From an uncultured Lachnospiraceae bacterium (GTDB taxonomy: Bacteria; Bacillota; Clostridia; Lachnospirales; Lachnospiraceae), in assembly GCA_902777355.1 (NCBI GenBank), contig CACYTU010000012.1, positions 1 to 64,000 of the forward strand: a stretch of 64,000 bases of DNA, written 5' to 3'. Below, piece by piece: positions 1 to 8,063 of the stretch. The notes beneath the pieces were generated by a model. It did not search any database and had not been told where the DNA came from. It was given only the letters and a program-made list of their open reading frames with translations. How positions within the stretch are numbered: position 1 is the stretch's first letter; each line of letters begins with the position of its first letter. The position numbers and the translations under genes were made by a program.

Positions 1-109
1 AAAAACATATTTAAAGGGTAATTTCCGGGTACAATGCCCACATCATTCCCCATACATTTGAGCCTTCAGTCACGCGATCTGGTACAATTGTGAAGAATCG
101 TATTCAGAG

Positions 110-147
110 CAGGTCTACATTATCTTAAAGGCCTGCTTCTTTTTTGC
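110..147 (+). terminator. Rho-independent terminator
   Basis: An inverted repeat (AGCAGGTCT ... AGGCCTGCT) is followed by a T-run. It would end transcription entering from the left edge of the window. The gene it serves lies outside the window. Seen directly in the sequence. Confidence 0.55.
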
Positions 148-247
148 TCTGAATATGATACTTCACTTAAGAATTATATCATAGATGACTCTTCCGGGGA
201 TTTCAGAAACATGGAAGTTGAATAAACGAGTGCAAAAGAGAAGTTAA

Positions 248-529
248 ACAAACAAGAACTCAAGCAGGAGCGGGCAGGGATCAGGATCTGTTTCGGGGTC
301 ATCGGAGAGACGATGTCCTATATGCGGTGGTCCTGTTGTGTGGGTACCGGAGAAGAGTGTAGCTACGAATCGTTTTAATGATTACGAAAAAGGCCATTGG
401 GAATATGACTATTCAGAGGATCCGCATCACCCGACAAGAGTATGGGTGAAAGAGAAGTATCATGATCGAATCTATGATACGATACCGGCGCATGAAGAAT
501 GTACTCGTTGCGGATATGGATCCAGATAA
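248..529 (+). pseudogene. zinc-ribbon protein fragment without a normal start
   Basis: The open frame begins after a stop at 245-247 and runs to a stop at 527-529. It reads through a CPICGG knuckle and ends with a second knuckle, CTRCGYG, which together would bind one zinc ion. No ATG, GTG or TTG precedes the first CxxC pair in this frame. The first usable start (GTG 338) would cut off half of the zinc site. I therefore read it as a 5'-damaged gene, although a frameshift or non-standard start is possible. The residues between the knuckles are rich in Tyr, Trp and His. A hairpin terminator follows closely, so this was probably once a complete transcription unit. The family is not recognised. 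Confidence 0.35.
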
Positions 530-547
530 TTTTGTAGTACTTTGTAA

Positions 548-592
548 TGGCTCACCCCCCTGTGATTTAACCGGGAGTGAGCCATTTTGTTT
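548..592 (+). terminator. Rho-independent terminator after zinc-ribbon fragment
   Basis: TGGCTCAC and GTGAGCCA form an 8-bp stem around a GC-rich loop, followed by TTTTGTTTGTTT. It lies about 20 bp after the stop codon of the zinc-ribbon fragment. Confidence 0.7.
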
Positions 593-711
593 GTTTGGCG
601 CATAAAAATAATAAAAATAAAGCACTGAGATTCTTGTTTATAGAACTTATAGAAGATTGCCACATTTTCTCATTGGATTCATACAAGTTACTGCATATGG
701 TTAACAGAGTA

Positions 712-739
712 TTGACAATTATATAGTAATATGTAAAAT
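712..739 (+). promoter_or_regulatory. sigma-A type promoter (TTGACA-16-TAAAAT)
   Basis: A consensus -35 (TTGACA, 712-717) is followed after 16 bp by TAAAAT (734-739) in an AT-rich stretch. No open reading frame follows for over 500 bp, so the transcript would be a non-coding RNA or a very long leader of the gene at 1273. Confidence 0.45.
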
Positions 740-744
740 TAAAA

Positions 745-1015
745 TAGTTAGCACGCTAAGTATTGTCTCCATGAAATAATTAGCGCACATATTACAGATG
801 ATTGGTATGTGAGAACTTTGTTTCATGTAATCTGCAGCTCGTTATTTGGATTCTGTGAAAATGATAGGGGGCGCATCGGTTCAGCGACGTGGCAGCTGCC
901 ATGAAAGGGATGAGAACGGCTGGCCGGTGCGAAATGGTTGATGCACCCTGTCTGCCCTTTGTTCTTTCATGCTGGCACCTGAAAACGGCACTGGGCAAAT
1001 AGGCAGGGTGCATTG
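745..1015 (+). ncRNA. candidate structured RNA, no ORF
   Basis: This GC-rich island sits in an AT-rich gene-free region (530-1272) just after a promoter-like sequence. It contains stacked complementary segments. GCATCGG near 871 can pair with CCGGTGC near 930, enclosing a GTGGCAGCTGCCA self-complement. A long stem joins GCACCCTG near 943 with CAGGGTGC near 1005. The GGTGC segment near 932 could alternatively pair with TGCACC near 942, giving a switch-like choice. I could not match it to a named riboswitch, 6S, SRP or tmRNA consensus. Function unknown. Confidence 0.3.
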
Positions 1016-1272
1016 TTTATATAATCGAGTTGATTTTTTTAGATAATTGATTCTGTATCTGTATTGCATAAACAGTATAAGGATACAGTTTTATGACAGT
1101 CGTGAGCAGATTTTCGAAAAGAAAACTGGCTCAGGGCTTTTTTGTTTTTTGTAAAAGTAACCTTTTCTTCACAGAATGGATTTTTTTTGGACGCAGATTT
1201 TTGGATATTTATAGTTTATAATGTGTATGTGTGACAGCTGGTGCCTTGTTATGAAAAGGAGCCGCAAAGGAT

Positions 1273-2769
1273 ATGGGTAAAATTCAAATGGAAAATCCAT
1301 TTGCCGGACCGGGACGAAGAACCAGGCTTTCCGCTCCGGAAGCTGTTACCGCTGTCGTTCTACTTTTGCTGACGGCAGGGGTTCTTTGCTATGCCCTCTT
1401 TATGGCTGCGAGAAATCGTGTTGAGGAAATCCTTCTCGATCCTTATACTGAGCTGAGCATTGAAGGCGCGGATGGATATGGACGGGCATCAGCGGGCTTT
1501 GACGGGGACAGCTTCCGGGAAAAACTGGAAGAAGAGATGCTGTCCGGCGGGACAGACCTCTCTACAGAGGAGATTCATGAACTGGCCCAAATGGTATCTT
1601 CAGAGCCACGTTTTAAATATTCTGTGGAAAAAGCGGATGAGGATGACGGCAAGGATGAAAAAGCGTCTTACCTTGAAAATATTTCCAACGGAGATACGGT
1701 CACTCTTAACGTTACAATCAGTGAAGAGATGCAGGACCTGATGAGGGAAAAGGGGTTTTCCATTGCATTTGACTGCAATCCGCTTGTAATGACAGCTGCG
1801 GGGCTTCCGAAAGCGGAAGCATATGATCCGTTCGCAGAACTGGAGGTCGGCTTTTCGGGCATTGAAGGCAATGGTATGGCCTCTGCCGCCTATCATGGAC
1901 AGTATCCGATATCTTTTTCCTGTGTACCCGGGGAGAATCTCCACAACGGGGACCACATACAGGTACAGGGGGCTTTTTCTTCCGACTATTATATGGACAG
2001 ATTTATCTCAGATTTCCAGGTCGTTCCCTCATCTCTTGAAAAGGAGTATATTGTCTCCGGACTTCTGATCAACCCCACTACGATCAAAGACTTTACAGTA
2101 GAGCATCTTCAACAGCTCTCTGAGCGGGCAAGAAACGCTGCTATGATCCTGATCAAGGAGGATTATGGAGAGGATGAGGAGATTGTCCGCATTGAGAATG
2201 CAGGCATGTATTACGCCTATTCCGGTGACAATACAGACCCTGCTGAAGGATCGGAAAGCGGAAGGAAAGCCGGGACAGAAGGCAAAAGGGAAGATGATTC
2301 TGAGGATAGTTTGGATGGTGGAGGAGAAGCCGTTTCTGAAGCCGGAACGGAAAGCGGAAGTGAAGACGGTTCTGGAGCCGGAACGGAAGATGGAACACCC
2401 GCAGAGAAGGAGAGCAGTGGGAACCTTCCCTTTACCAGACACAAGAGCAGGAACTTTCTGGTCTGTGCTTTCCGCGTAGATTATACCGGAGCAAACAACA
2501 CAGAGATGGAGTACTATTACTATATCCGCTATGACAACCTGGTACTGGCAGAGGACGGAAGTCTGACCACTGATTTTACGAGAATCAGACATCCGGAAAA
2601 GTCGTCCACTCCTATCGAACTGATTTTAGGGGAAGGAGACGATGTGGCCCTGCCCGGACTATTAAATTTCAGGACTCTGGCAGGATTCAGATCTCTGGAT
2701 GAATTATATGAGAAGGAACTGGCTCCGCTGGAGTCCAGATATACAATCACCTCGCTGATTCAGCCCTAA
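1273..2769 (+). CDS. membrane-anchored extracytoplasmic protein, unknown function
   Basis: 498 residues. A single hydrophobic helix lies at about residues 24-46 after a basic, Arg-rich N-terminus, so most of the protein is outside the membrane. Two related motifs appear, GADGYGRAS (near 65) and GIEGNGMAS (near 198). These resemble the tandem beta-rich modules of Firmicutes zinc-ribbon membrane proteins, but no zinc ribbon is present here. A Glu/Ser/Gly-rich low-complexity segment (about 325-380) separates these modules from a C-terminal folded part. The start is supported by GGAG and AAAGGAT upstream of ATG 1273. The gene is monocistronic, with a hairpin just after its stop. Function unknown. 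Confidence 0.75.
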   Translation: MGKIQMENPFAGPGRRTRLSAPEAVTAVVLLLLTAGVLCYALFMAARNRVEEILLDPYTELSIEGADGYGRASAGFDGDSFREKLEEEMLSGGTDLSTEEIHELAQMVSSEPRFKYSVEKADEDDGKDEKASYLENISNGDTVTLNVTISEEMQDLMREKGFSIAFDCNPLVMTAAGLPKAEAYDPFAELEVGFSGIEGNGMASAAYHGQYPISFSCVPGENLHNGDHIQVQGAFSSDYYMDRFISDFQVVPSSLEKEYIVSGLLINPTTIKDFTVEHLQQLSERARNAAMILIKEDYGEDEEIVRIENAGMYYAYSGDNTDPAEGSESGRKAGTEGKREDDSEDSLDGGGEAVSEAGTESGSEDGSGAGTEDGTPAEKESSGNLPFTRHKSRNFLVCAFRVDYTGANNTEMEYYYYIRYDNLVLAEDGSLTTDFTRIRHPEKSSTPIELILGEGDDVALPGLLNFRTLAGFRSLDELYEKELAPLESRYTITSLIQP

Positions 2770-2772
2770 AAT

Positions 2773-2825
2773 ACAAAACGGATCCATCTGCACAAATATT
2801 TTTGCAGAAGGACCCGTTTTTTGCT
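2773..2825 (+). terminator. Rho-independent terminator
   Basis: AAAACGG-TCC/AGGA-CCGTTTT arms with an inner TCTGCA/TGCAGA stem, followed by a T-run, directly after the stop of the gene at 1273. Confidence 0.65.
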
Positions 2826-2849
2826 GCTTTTATGGAATGATCGATTTAA

Positions 2850-3023
2850 GGAATGACAGTACTTAATGAAGCCTGCCGGATGTCCTTATTCGGAATGTCA
2901 GTGTTAAATGAACCTGCCGGATGTTCTTATTGGGAATATCAGTGTTAAATGAACCTGTTGGATGTTCTTCTTCAGAATGTCAGGACATAATGAACCTGCC
3001 GGATGTTCCTGCACTGAATGTCC
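2850..3023. repeat. tandem repeat, about 41-42 bp x 4.2
   Basis: Four successive units of 41-42 bp share the core GAATGTCAG ... AATGAACCTGCCGGATG, with a partial fifth unit. The array fills the space between two convergent genes. It is one of several arrays of similar period in this window. The units are contiguous with no unique spacers, so it is not a CRISPR array. Confidence 0.85.
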
Positions 3024-3050
3024 ATAAAACAGTATCTATATCCCGGCGTC

Positions 3051-3626
3051 TTATTTTTTGGCACCCAGGAGAGCCTGAAGAAGAGCGGTCCCGTTGAATT
3101 CAGGGTCGTCATCTTCTTTTTCTTTTTTGCCGAGCCCTAACAGAGAACCGAAGATGCCTGATCCCATCAATCCGGAGAGAGAAGGACCAGCCGGCCTGGC
3201 GGGCTCATTGGAAGCGGAGGCGCTGGAAGCAGCCTGGGAGACGCCGCTCATCATAGCGGGGGCAAGGATCGCGAGTACTTTGCTGATCTGATCGGGCTTC
3301 AGACCGGTCTGAACAGAGAGGTCCTGAGTCACTTTGTTCTGACTGCTGCCGAGAATGTGGCTGATGATTTTACTGCCGTCCTCTTCATCTGCGTCATCGA
3401 TCTGCTTGTCCATATTCTTCTGATCGGTGTGCTGTGCCAGAGCGCCCAGAAGAGACTGTGCTCCGTTCCCGGAAGAAGCGTTTTTGGTCATATACTTGAG
3501 CAGAAGAGGGATTGCCAGCAGCATGAGCTGCTGTACCTGTTTATTGGACAGACCGGTCTTGCCGGAAACAGATCCGACAGATGACTGTGAAGTCATGGCA
3601 CCCATGAGCAGTTGAAGTAAATTCAT
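3051..3626 (-). CDS. DUF937 family protein
   Basis: 191 residues from an ATG preceded by GGAGGACAAAAAGA, which is a better start than the in-frame codon 22 residues upstream. The N-terminus (MNLLQLLMGAM) and the helical region with a TGLSNKQVQQLM segment, a second TGLKPDQISKVL segment and a SGLMGSGIFGSLLGL glycine/leucine stretch match the DUF937 (YidB-like) architecture. In that family two three-helix modules alternate with hydrophobic Gly-rich turns. The two TGL-x4-Q segments look like an internal duplication. The acidic loop between them (DDADEED) is unremarkable. The gene stands alone. The biochemical role of the family is unknown. Confidence 0.75.
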   Translation of the reverse strand: MNLLQLLMGAMTSQSSVGSVSGKTGLSNKQVQQLMLLAIPLLLKYMTKNASSGNGAQSLLGALAQHTDQKNMDKQIDDADEEDGSKIISHILGSSQNKVTQDLSVQTGLKPDQISKVLAILAPAMMSGVSQAASSASASNEPARPAGPSLSGLMGSGIFGSLLGLGKKEKEDDDPEFNGTALLQALLGAKK

Positions 3627-3864
3627 TCTTTTTGTCCTCCTTTCAACAACAGGGAAAATCATGTATACTGGATTACGTACGTTATTGAACACTTCCGCCC
3701 TGCCGCTTTTTGCCGCTGCGGAAGTGCCCTGAAAATATCAATATATTTTCTTTTCCAAACCTATTCTATCACAATTTGCCTGTTAAACCCCGATTATTTG
3801 CAAAATAACAGCTGTGAAATACGTTAAATACGCGCATAAAAGAAATAAGAAAGGAACAGAAAAA

Positions 3865-4542
3865 ATGAGAGTTCTGGTTGCCGAGGATGAGCAGGATCTG
3901 AATAATATTGTATCCGCCAAGCTGGCTGAATCAGGCCATAGTGTAGACAGCTGTCTGGACGGGAAAGAGGCCATGCTGTACTTGTCTGCCGCCGAATATG
4001 ATGTCGTCATTCTGGATATCATGATGCCTGGGGCCGACGGTTTCAAGGTGCTGGAAAAAATCAGAAAAGAAGGCAGGAAAACACCCGTCCTCTTTCTGAC
4101 GGCCAGGGATTCCATCCAGGACCGTGTCAGGGGCCTGGACGCGGGAGCGAACGATTATCTTGTCAAACCCTTCTCCCTGGAAGAGCTGATGGCCAGGGTC
4201 CGGGTGCTGACCAGATCTTCGCATGGCAGCGCCCATAATGTACTTTCTGCAGGGGACCTGACCCTGGATATAGGCACCCGGGAGGTCATGCGCCGTGGAA
4301 GGAGGATCGAACTCTCCGCCAAGGAATTCCAGCTTCTCGAGTACCTTCTGCACAATAAGGGCATCGTGCTGAGCCGGGAAAAAATAGAAAACCATATCTG
4401 GAATTTTGATTACGAGGGCGGGACCAATGTGGTAGACGTCTATATCAGCTATCTGCGCAAAAAGATCGACGTTCCGGGCGTGCAGAAACTGATCAGGACA
4501 GTGCGCGGGGTCGGATATGTTATAAGGGACGATCTGCCTTAA
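3865..4542 (+). CDS. OmpR/PhoB-family response regulator
   Basis: 225 residues from ATG 3865, preceded by AGAAAGGAACAGA; an upstream in-frame codon lacks such a site. The receiver domain (1-115) has the acidic pair at 8-9, phospho-acceptor Asp51 (VVILDIMMPG), Thr79 and Lys101 (LVKPF). The C-terminal winged-helix DNA-binding domain (about 130-222) has the typical VDVYISYLRKKID and RTVRGVGYVI motifs. It would be phosphorylated by the histidine kinase encoded 130 bp downstream and then bind promoter DNA. The divergent PepSY gene beyond the kinase is a plausible target or partner, since PepSY proteins often accompany such pairs. The target genes cannot be deduced from sequence. Confidence 0.93.
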   Translation: MRVLVAEDEQDLNNIVSAKLAESGHSVDSCLDGKEAMLYLSAAEYDVVILDIMMPGADGFKVLEKIRKEGRKTPVLFLTARDSIQDRVRGLDAGANDYLVKPFSLEELMARVRVLTRSSHGSAHNVLSAGDLTLDIGTREVMRRGRRIELSAKEFQLLEYLLHNKGIVLSREKIENHIWNFDYEGGTNVVDVYISYLRKKIDVPGVQKLIRTVRGVGYVIRDDLP

Positions 4543-4550
4543 AAAAAACG

Positions 4551-4606
4551 CCGCCGCAATTTCATGGCTTCTAATCGGCCTTGAAAACACAGCCGCCGCA
4601 ATTTCA
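4551..4606. repeat. short direct repeat, 2 copies, period about 39 bp
   Basis: GCCGCCGCAATTTCAT occurs twice between the response regulator and kinase genes. This fits the pattern of short tandem duplications at gene boundaries seen across the window. Confidence 0.7.
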
Positions 4607-4671
4607 TAACTCCACTGTTCAGTCTGTCCGATGAGAATGCTTTTAAGTATATTTGGAATGGATTACAAAAA

Positions 4672-6258
4672 ATGAAAAAGAAAATCGCCCGCAGATCGAT
4701 CACCATGAATATTACGATCTGGTTTTCACTGGTACTGGTGGTGATCGTGGTCCTGACATTCCGTATATTCTGGTTTGTGAGTGCGTCAATACTCCAGAAG
4801 ACGATCAGGGAATACCTGTTCAGCTCGGTGGAAGAGAACTGCGACAAGATCCGCTTTCTCACTTCTATGGCCGATGCCGATCCCTATGATAAAGATGATT
4901 TTTATATCCGCTTCGGGGAGGGATGGCTGGAAGTCGACGATGATTTTCTGGACGAGATCAACGAAGTTCAGAGTGCCCTGTATCTGGAAGACGGGACTAT
5001 GATTTACGGTAAAAATCCGATCGCCAGAGATACAGTCTCTCAGTCATTCAGGGATTCCCGTCTTTATAAATACAATACATATTCCAAAACCAGGTACTAT
5101 GTATATGACAGAAAGCTGACGGCTGATCACATGGAAGGACTCTGGATCCGTGGTGTGGTCCCGCTTTCCTCAGAGGAGAAACAGCTGAATGATATTTTCG
5201 GAAGCGCCATGATCTACGTGCCCATACTTCTGGCTGTAGGTATAGCAGGAAGCTATGTGACGGTGAGAGGGGCTATGGCGCCTCTCCGCAGGATAGAAAA
5301 GGTCACGTCAGAGATAACCCGCGGGGACGATCTCAAGCGCAGGATAGAGATCGGGGAGGTCTCCAGCGAGCTACACGATCTGGCAGCCTCTTTTAACAGC
5401 ATGCTGGACCGGCTGGAACACTCTTTTGAAGCCGAGCAGCAATTCACCTCTGATGCATCACATGAACTCCGCACACCGACTTCCGTCATCATGGCGCAGA
5501 CAGAGTTTGCCCTGGACAGGGAAAGAACACCTGAAGAATACCGAAGTGCCCTGCTGGTCATTGCCCGTCAGGGAAGGCGCATGAACGCCCTGATCGGAGC
5601 TATGCTTGATTACACCCGTCTTGAGCTGCGTCCCGGAAATTACCCTATGGAAAGGCTGGATTTTTCCTCTGTAACGGAATCAACGGCCCGCGACATGGCT
5701 ATGATCGGTTTAAAAAACATTAAGGTGGAAACAGAGATCGAGAGCGGCATTTATGTCTGCGGAAACCGTATGCTCCTGGAAAGGGTGGTCCAGAATCTGA
5801 TCGACAATGCTTACAAATACGGAAAAGAAGACGGCCATATCCTGGTTCGTCTCAGATGCTCACAAGCAGATGACGCGCTTGAATCCCTGGAGAAACATAT
5901 AACAGCGAAGGAATCTGAAGAAGGCGGCAGCCTGCTCGTACAAGGTCTGTTCAAAGCACATCCGCATACAGGAAATCCTGAGAAAAAGGCAAACCCGGAA
6001 AATGACGGACAGATAGCAGTCCTGATGGTGAAAGACGACGGAAACGGCATTTCCCATGAGGAGCTTCCCCGCATTTTTGAGAGATTTTACAGGGGAGACC
6101 CCTCCAGAAATGCTGCAGGAAAGGCCTACGGAACAGGACTTGGCCTGTCCATGGTCAAAAAGATCGTGGAGATCCACGGAGGGCAGATCGCTGTGCAGAG
6201 CACGGTGGGAGAGGGAACAGTATTCTCTGTTTACTTAAGACTTGTGGATAAAGAGTGA
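4672..6258 (+). CDS. membrane sensor histidine kinase
   Basis: 528 residues. Two membrane helices (about 14-36 and 178-200) flank an extracytoplasmic sensor region of about 140 residues. A HAMP linker follows, then the HisKA dimerisation domain with phospho-acceptor His in ASHELRTPT, and a HATPase_c domain with N box (NLIDNAYKYG), G1 box (DDGNGI) and G2 box (GTGLGLSM). The N-to-G1 spacing is enlarged by about 50 residues of polar sequence, which is unusual for this domain. The kinase would autophosphorylate and pass phosphate to the response regulator just upstream. The signal sensed is unknown. A symmetrical hairpin containing the stop codon ends the gene. Confidence 0.93.
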   Translation: MKKKIARRSITMNITIWFSLVLVVIVVLTFRIFWFVSASILQKTIREYLFSSVEENCDKIRFLTSMADADPYDKDDFYIRFGEGWLEVDDDFLDEINEVQSALYLEDGTMIYGKNPIARDTVSQSFRDSRLYKYNTYSKTRYYVYDRKLTADHMEGLWIRGVVPLSSEEKQLNDIFGSAMIYVPILLAVGIAGSYVTVRGAMAPLRRIEKVTSEITRGDDLKRRIEIGEVSSELHDLAASFNSMLDRLEHSFEAEQQFTSDASHELRTPTSVIMAQTEFALDRERTPEEYRSALLVIARQGRRMNALIGAMLDYTRLELRPGNYPMERLDFSSVTESTARDMAMIGLKNIKVETEIESGIYVCGNRMLLERVVQNLIDNAYKYGKEDGHILVRLRCSQADDALESLEKHITAKESEEGGSLLVQGLFKAHPHTGNPEKKANPENDGQIAVLMVKDDGNGISHEELPRIFERFYRGDPSRNAAGKAYGTGLGLSMVKKIVEIHGGQIAVQSTVGEGTVFSVYLRLVDKE

Positions 6259-6287
6259 AAAATATCGTCGATACGATATTTTTCACT
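6252..6287 (+). terminator. palindrome spanning kinase stop codon, probable terminator
   Basis: GAGTGAAAAATATCG and CGATATTTTTCACTC form a 15-bp stem. The first arm contains the TGA stop codon. It is symmetrical, so it could act in both directions. Confidence 0.6.
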
Positions 6288-6295
6288 CCGGATGT

Positions 6296-6372
6296 AAAAA
6301 AGAGGGGATCCGCAGGGATCCCCTTCAACTGTTCTGAGAGAACTGAAAAAGCGGGGATCCGCAGGACCCCCT
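6296..6372 (-). terminator. duplicated terminator of the PepSY gene
   Basis: On the minus strand two GGGGATCC-type hairpins follow the PepSY stop codon, each trailed by a T-run (TTTTTC, then TTTTTT). The second is a tandem copy of the first, about 50 bp further on, including the few bases before the stem. It is another case of duplicated gene-end sequence. Confidence 0.7.
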
Positions 6373-7221
6373 TCAATCATCCGGCTCTTCGGAATACTCT
6401 TTGATTTTTCCGGTCAATGCGTCGATTTCATATTCGTACTCCATTTTATCATTGTAAAACTCAATTTCATATTCCGGGCCGTCGTCATCATCATCGTCTG
6501 TTTCTTTATCAAACTTGGCCTTGGAAAAGATGACCTCGTTTTCCCTGAATCCTGCGTGGTCAAGGGCAATCTGCTTGGCACGGTCGACACCGATGAAATC
6601 AACCGGGGGAGACGTCTGACCTGTCACGGACGTATCCTGAGCGGAGAAAGATTCATCCTGTCCGTCAGCAGAATCCTCTTTGCTTCCGGCGCTATTCTGT
6701 ACCGGACCGGAATCCTCCTTGCCTCCATCGCCATCCAGGCTGGGAGCGGAACCGCCTTTGATATTTTCATCATCCTGTCCGACACCGGTTTTGCTTCCTT
6801 CCGCATCCTGATTCTGCCCGGTTCTGCCATCAATTCCTTTGGTTTCCTGTCCGGATTGACCTGAGGCAGTCTTAATAGGTTCCCCGGCATCCTCTGAGAC
6901 TGTTATCTGGCCGTCAACATTCTTGTTGAGAACCGTTCCGTCCTCTGCCAGAATCTCATACTCATACTCAACGTCACCGACATGGAATTCAACATCATAG
7001 ACATACTTTCCCCGGTCGCGTTCCATATGTGTATGCAGGCTTGTGACTTCCTTTTTATCGACCCCGGCATCCACAATCGCGAAAGTTTCAGCTGCCCCCT
7101 GGTCTATGTTATTATTCCGGGAGACAACAGAACCTGCATAGGCAGTTCCTCCTCCTACAGCGGCGAGCACGAGAAGGATACCGATCCACCTTGCCAGGGT
7201 AATATGTTTGATATTTATCAT
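6373..7221 (-). CDS. PepSY-domain membrane-anchored protein
   Basis: 282 residues with AGGAGGG six bases before ATG. An N-terminal hydrophobic segment (about 10-30) is a signal or anchor. Two PepSY-like modules follow: one at about 45-100 (VYDVEFHVGDVEYEYEI) and one at about 210-278 (IALDHAG ... YEIEFYNDKMEYEYEIDA). A long Gly/Asp/Ser linker (about 110-205) separates them. PepSY domains are extracytoplasmic and are thought to modulate peptidases or sense the wall; the role here is inferred. It converges on the two-component system, which suggests functional linkage. An acidic run (DDDDDD) precedes the last module. Confidence 0.8.
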   Translation of the reverse strand: MINIKHITLARWIGILLVLAAVGGGTAYAGSVVSRNNNIDQGAAETFAIVDAGVDKKEVTSLHTHMERDRGKYVYDVEFHVGDVEYEYEILAEDGTVLNKNVDGQITVSEDAGEPIKTASGQSGQETKGIDGRTGQNQDAEGSKTGVGQDDENIKGGSAPSLDGDGGKEDSGPVQNSAGSKEDSADGQDESFSAQDTSVTGQTSPPVDFIGVDRAKQIALDHAGFRENEVIFSKAKFDKETDDDDDDGPEYEIEFYNDKMEYEYEIDALTGKIKEYSEEPDD

Positions 7222-7399
7222 GCGTGACCCTCCTGCATTTCATTGATCCGGGATATTATTCAGGTATTTTAACTATAAATATAGAATACACGAAAAGCAT
7301 TAGAAAAATCTTAGAAAATCCTGGAAAAAAGCAAATTGCAGAAATAATGGAATAAGCACATTACCAAAAATAAAATAAGAAGTAAACCATGAACCGATT

Positions 7400-7436
7400 A
7401 AAATCGAACACAAATCGAACACAAATCGAACAGACG
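7400..7436. repeat. 11-bp direct repeat x 3
   Basis: AATCGAACACA occurs three times in tandem in the 275-bp divergent region between the PepSY gene and the small zinc-ribbon gene. It could be a protein-binding site or a slippage product. Nothing else is evident in 7222-7496. Confidence 0.5.
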
Positions 7437-7496
7437 CGAACAAAAGGAATACTGTATAAAAAAAGTTGAATGCACATCGTTTTGGGAGGTGTGGAT

Positions 7497-7673
7497 ATGA
7501 GTTTATGTATTATTCATAAATGGCAGGGCTGCAAATGCGTAAAATGCGGGAAGCAGTTGAACGTGAAACGTACAGCCGTAAAGAAGAAATACCCGGCATC
7601 TTTAACGAATCAGTTGGCCGCCAAAGCGGTCAACTGTAACCATCACTTAGAAACAATGAGAAAGCATCTTTAA
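7497..7673 (+). CDS. small zinc-ribbon protein, probably truncated
   Basis: 58 residues from ATG 7497, preceded by GGGAGGTG. The N-terminus carries HKWQGCKCVKCGK, a knuckle common at the start of clostridial zinc-ribbon proteins. In those relatives a second CxxC pair follows within about 20 residues. Here only a lone Cys remains, so the zinc site is incomplete. The coding sequence after residue 30 runs into palindromic sequence shared with the hairpin just downstream. Insertion or duplication of that element may have truncated the gene. It is either a remnant or a tiny functional protein; I favour a remnant. Confidence 0.4.
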   Translation: MSLCIIHKWQGCKCVKCGKQLNVKRTAVKKKYPASLTNQLAAKAVNCNHHLETMRKHL

Positions 7674-7717
7674 CGAATTAGTTGAACGTGAAACGTTCAA
7701 CTATTCGTTAAAGATGC
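7664..7717. repeat. 24-bp-stem hairpin with partial upstream copy
   Basis: GCATCTTTAACGAAT-AGTTGAACG pairs with its complement around a TGAAA loop, with one bulged base. Half of the same sequence also occurs at 7597-7616, leading into a separate palindrome at 7611-7636. A short T-run follows, so it may terminate transcription. The pairing is unusually long for a terminator and looks like a REP-type palindrome. Confidence 0.6.
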
Positions 7718-7867
7718 CTTTTGCGAATAAATACATGAAACTTTCCAGGAATTTTGCGGAAAAACAGCTTATCTTCCGCCTGCTCTGTCAGCTTATCCTC
7801 CTTTCAGGATAAAGCGGATAAATGATTCTCCTGAAAATGCCCGGATTAAAACATAAAGCATCTCATG

Positions 7868-7945
7868 AATAAATAATCCCGTCTGACTCTGGGAACTTAG
7901 TATATCTGATTCCTGAGTCAGGCGGGATTATCTTTTTATTCTTTA
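7868..7945. terminator. strong bidirectional terminator
   Basis: AATAATCCCG-CTGACTC pairs with GAGTCAG-CGGGATTAT, followed by TTTTTATT on the plus strand and TTATTTATT on the minus strand. It ends the NlpC/P60 gene from the right. The rest of the gene-free stretch 7718-8063 holds nothing else I can identify. Confidence 0.7.
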
Positions 7946-8063
7946 TTATATTGTCCTTGTAAAGGTTTTCTGCCCGGCGGCAGGAACGAATCCGGCGGAG
8001 GCAGATGGATGCGGGGGTTCCGGGATTCCCGGGATTCCTCTGCTCTTTGGTTCCTCTGCTTTT

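Noticed and set aside
745-1015. 6S RNA, SRP RNA, RNase P RNA or a known riboswitch
   Set aside because: No class-defining conserved motif could be found; kept only as an unnamed structured candidate.
1217-1222. TATAAT as the promoter of the gene at 1273
   Set aside because: No -35 element at proper spacing; too weak to list as a feature.
2850-3023. Possible CRISPR arrays among the many intergenic repeats
   Set aside because: Units are contiguous with no unique spacers, and no cas genes are present. They are simple tandem repeats.
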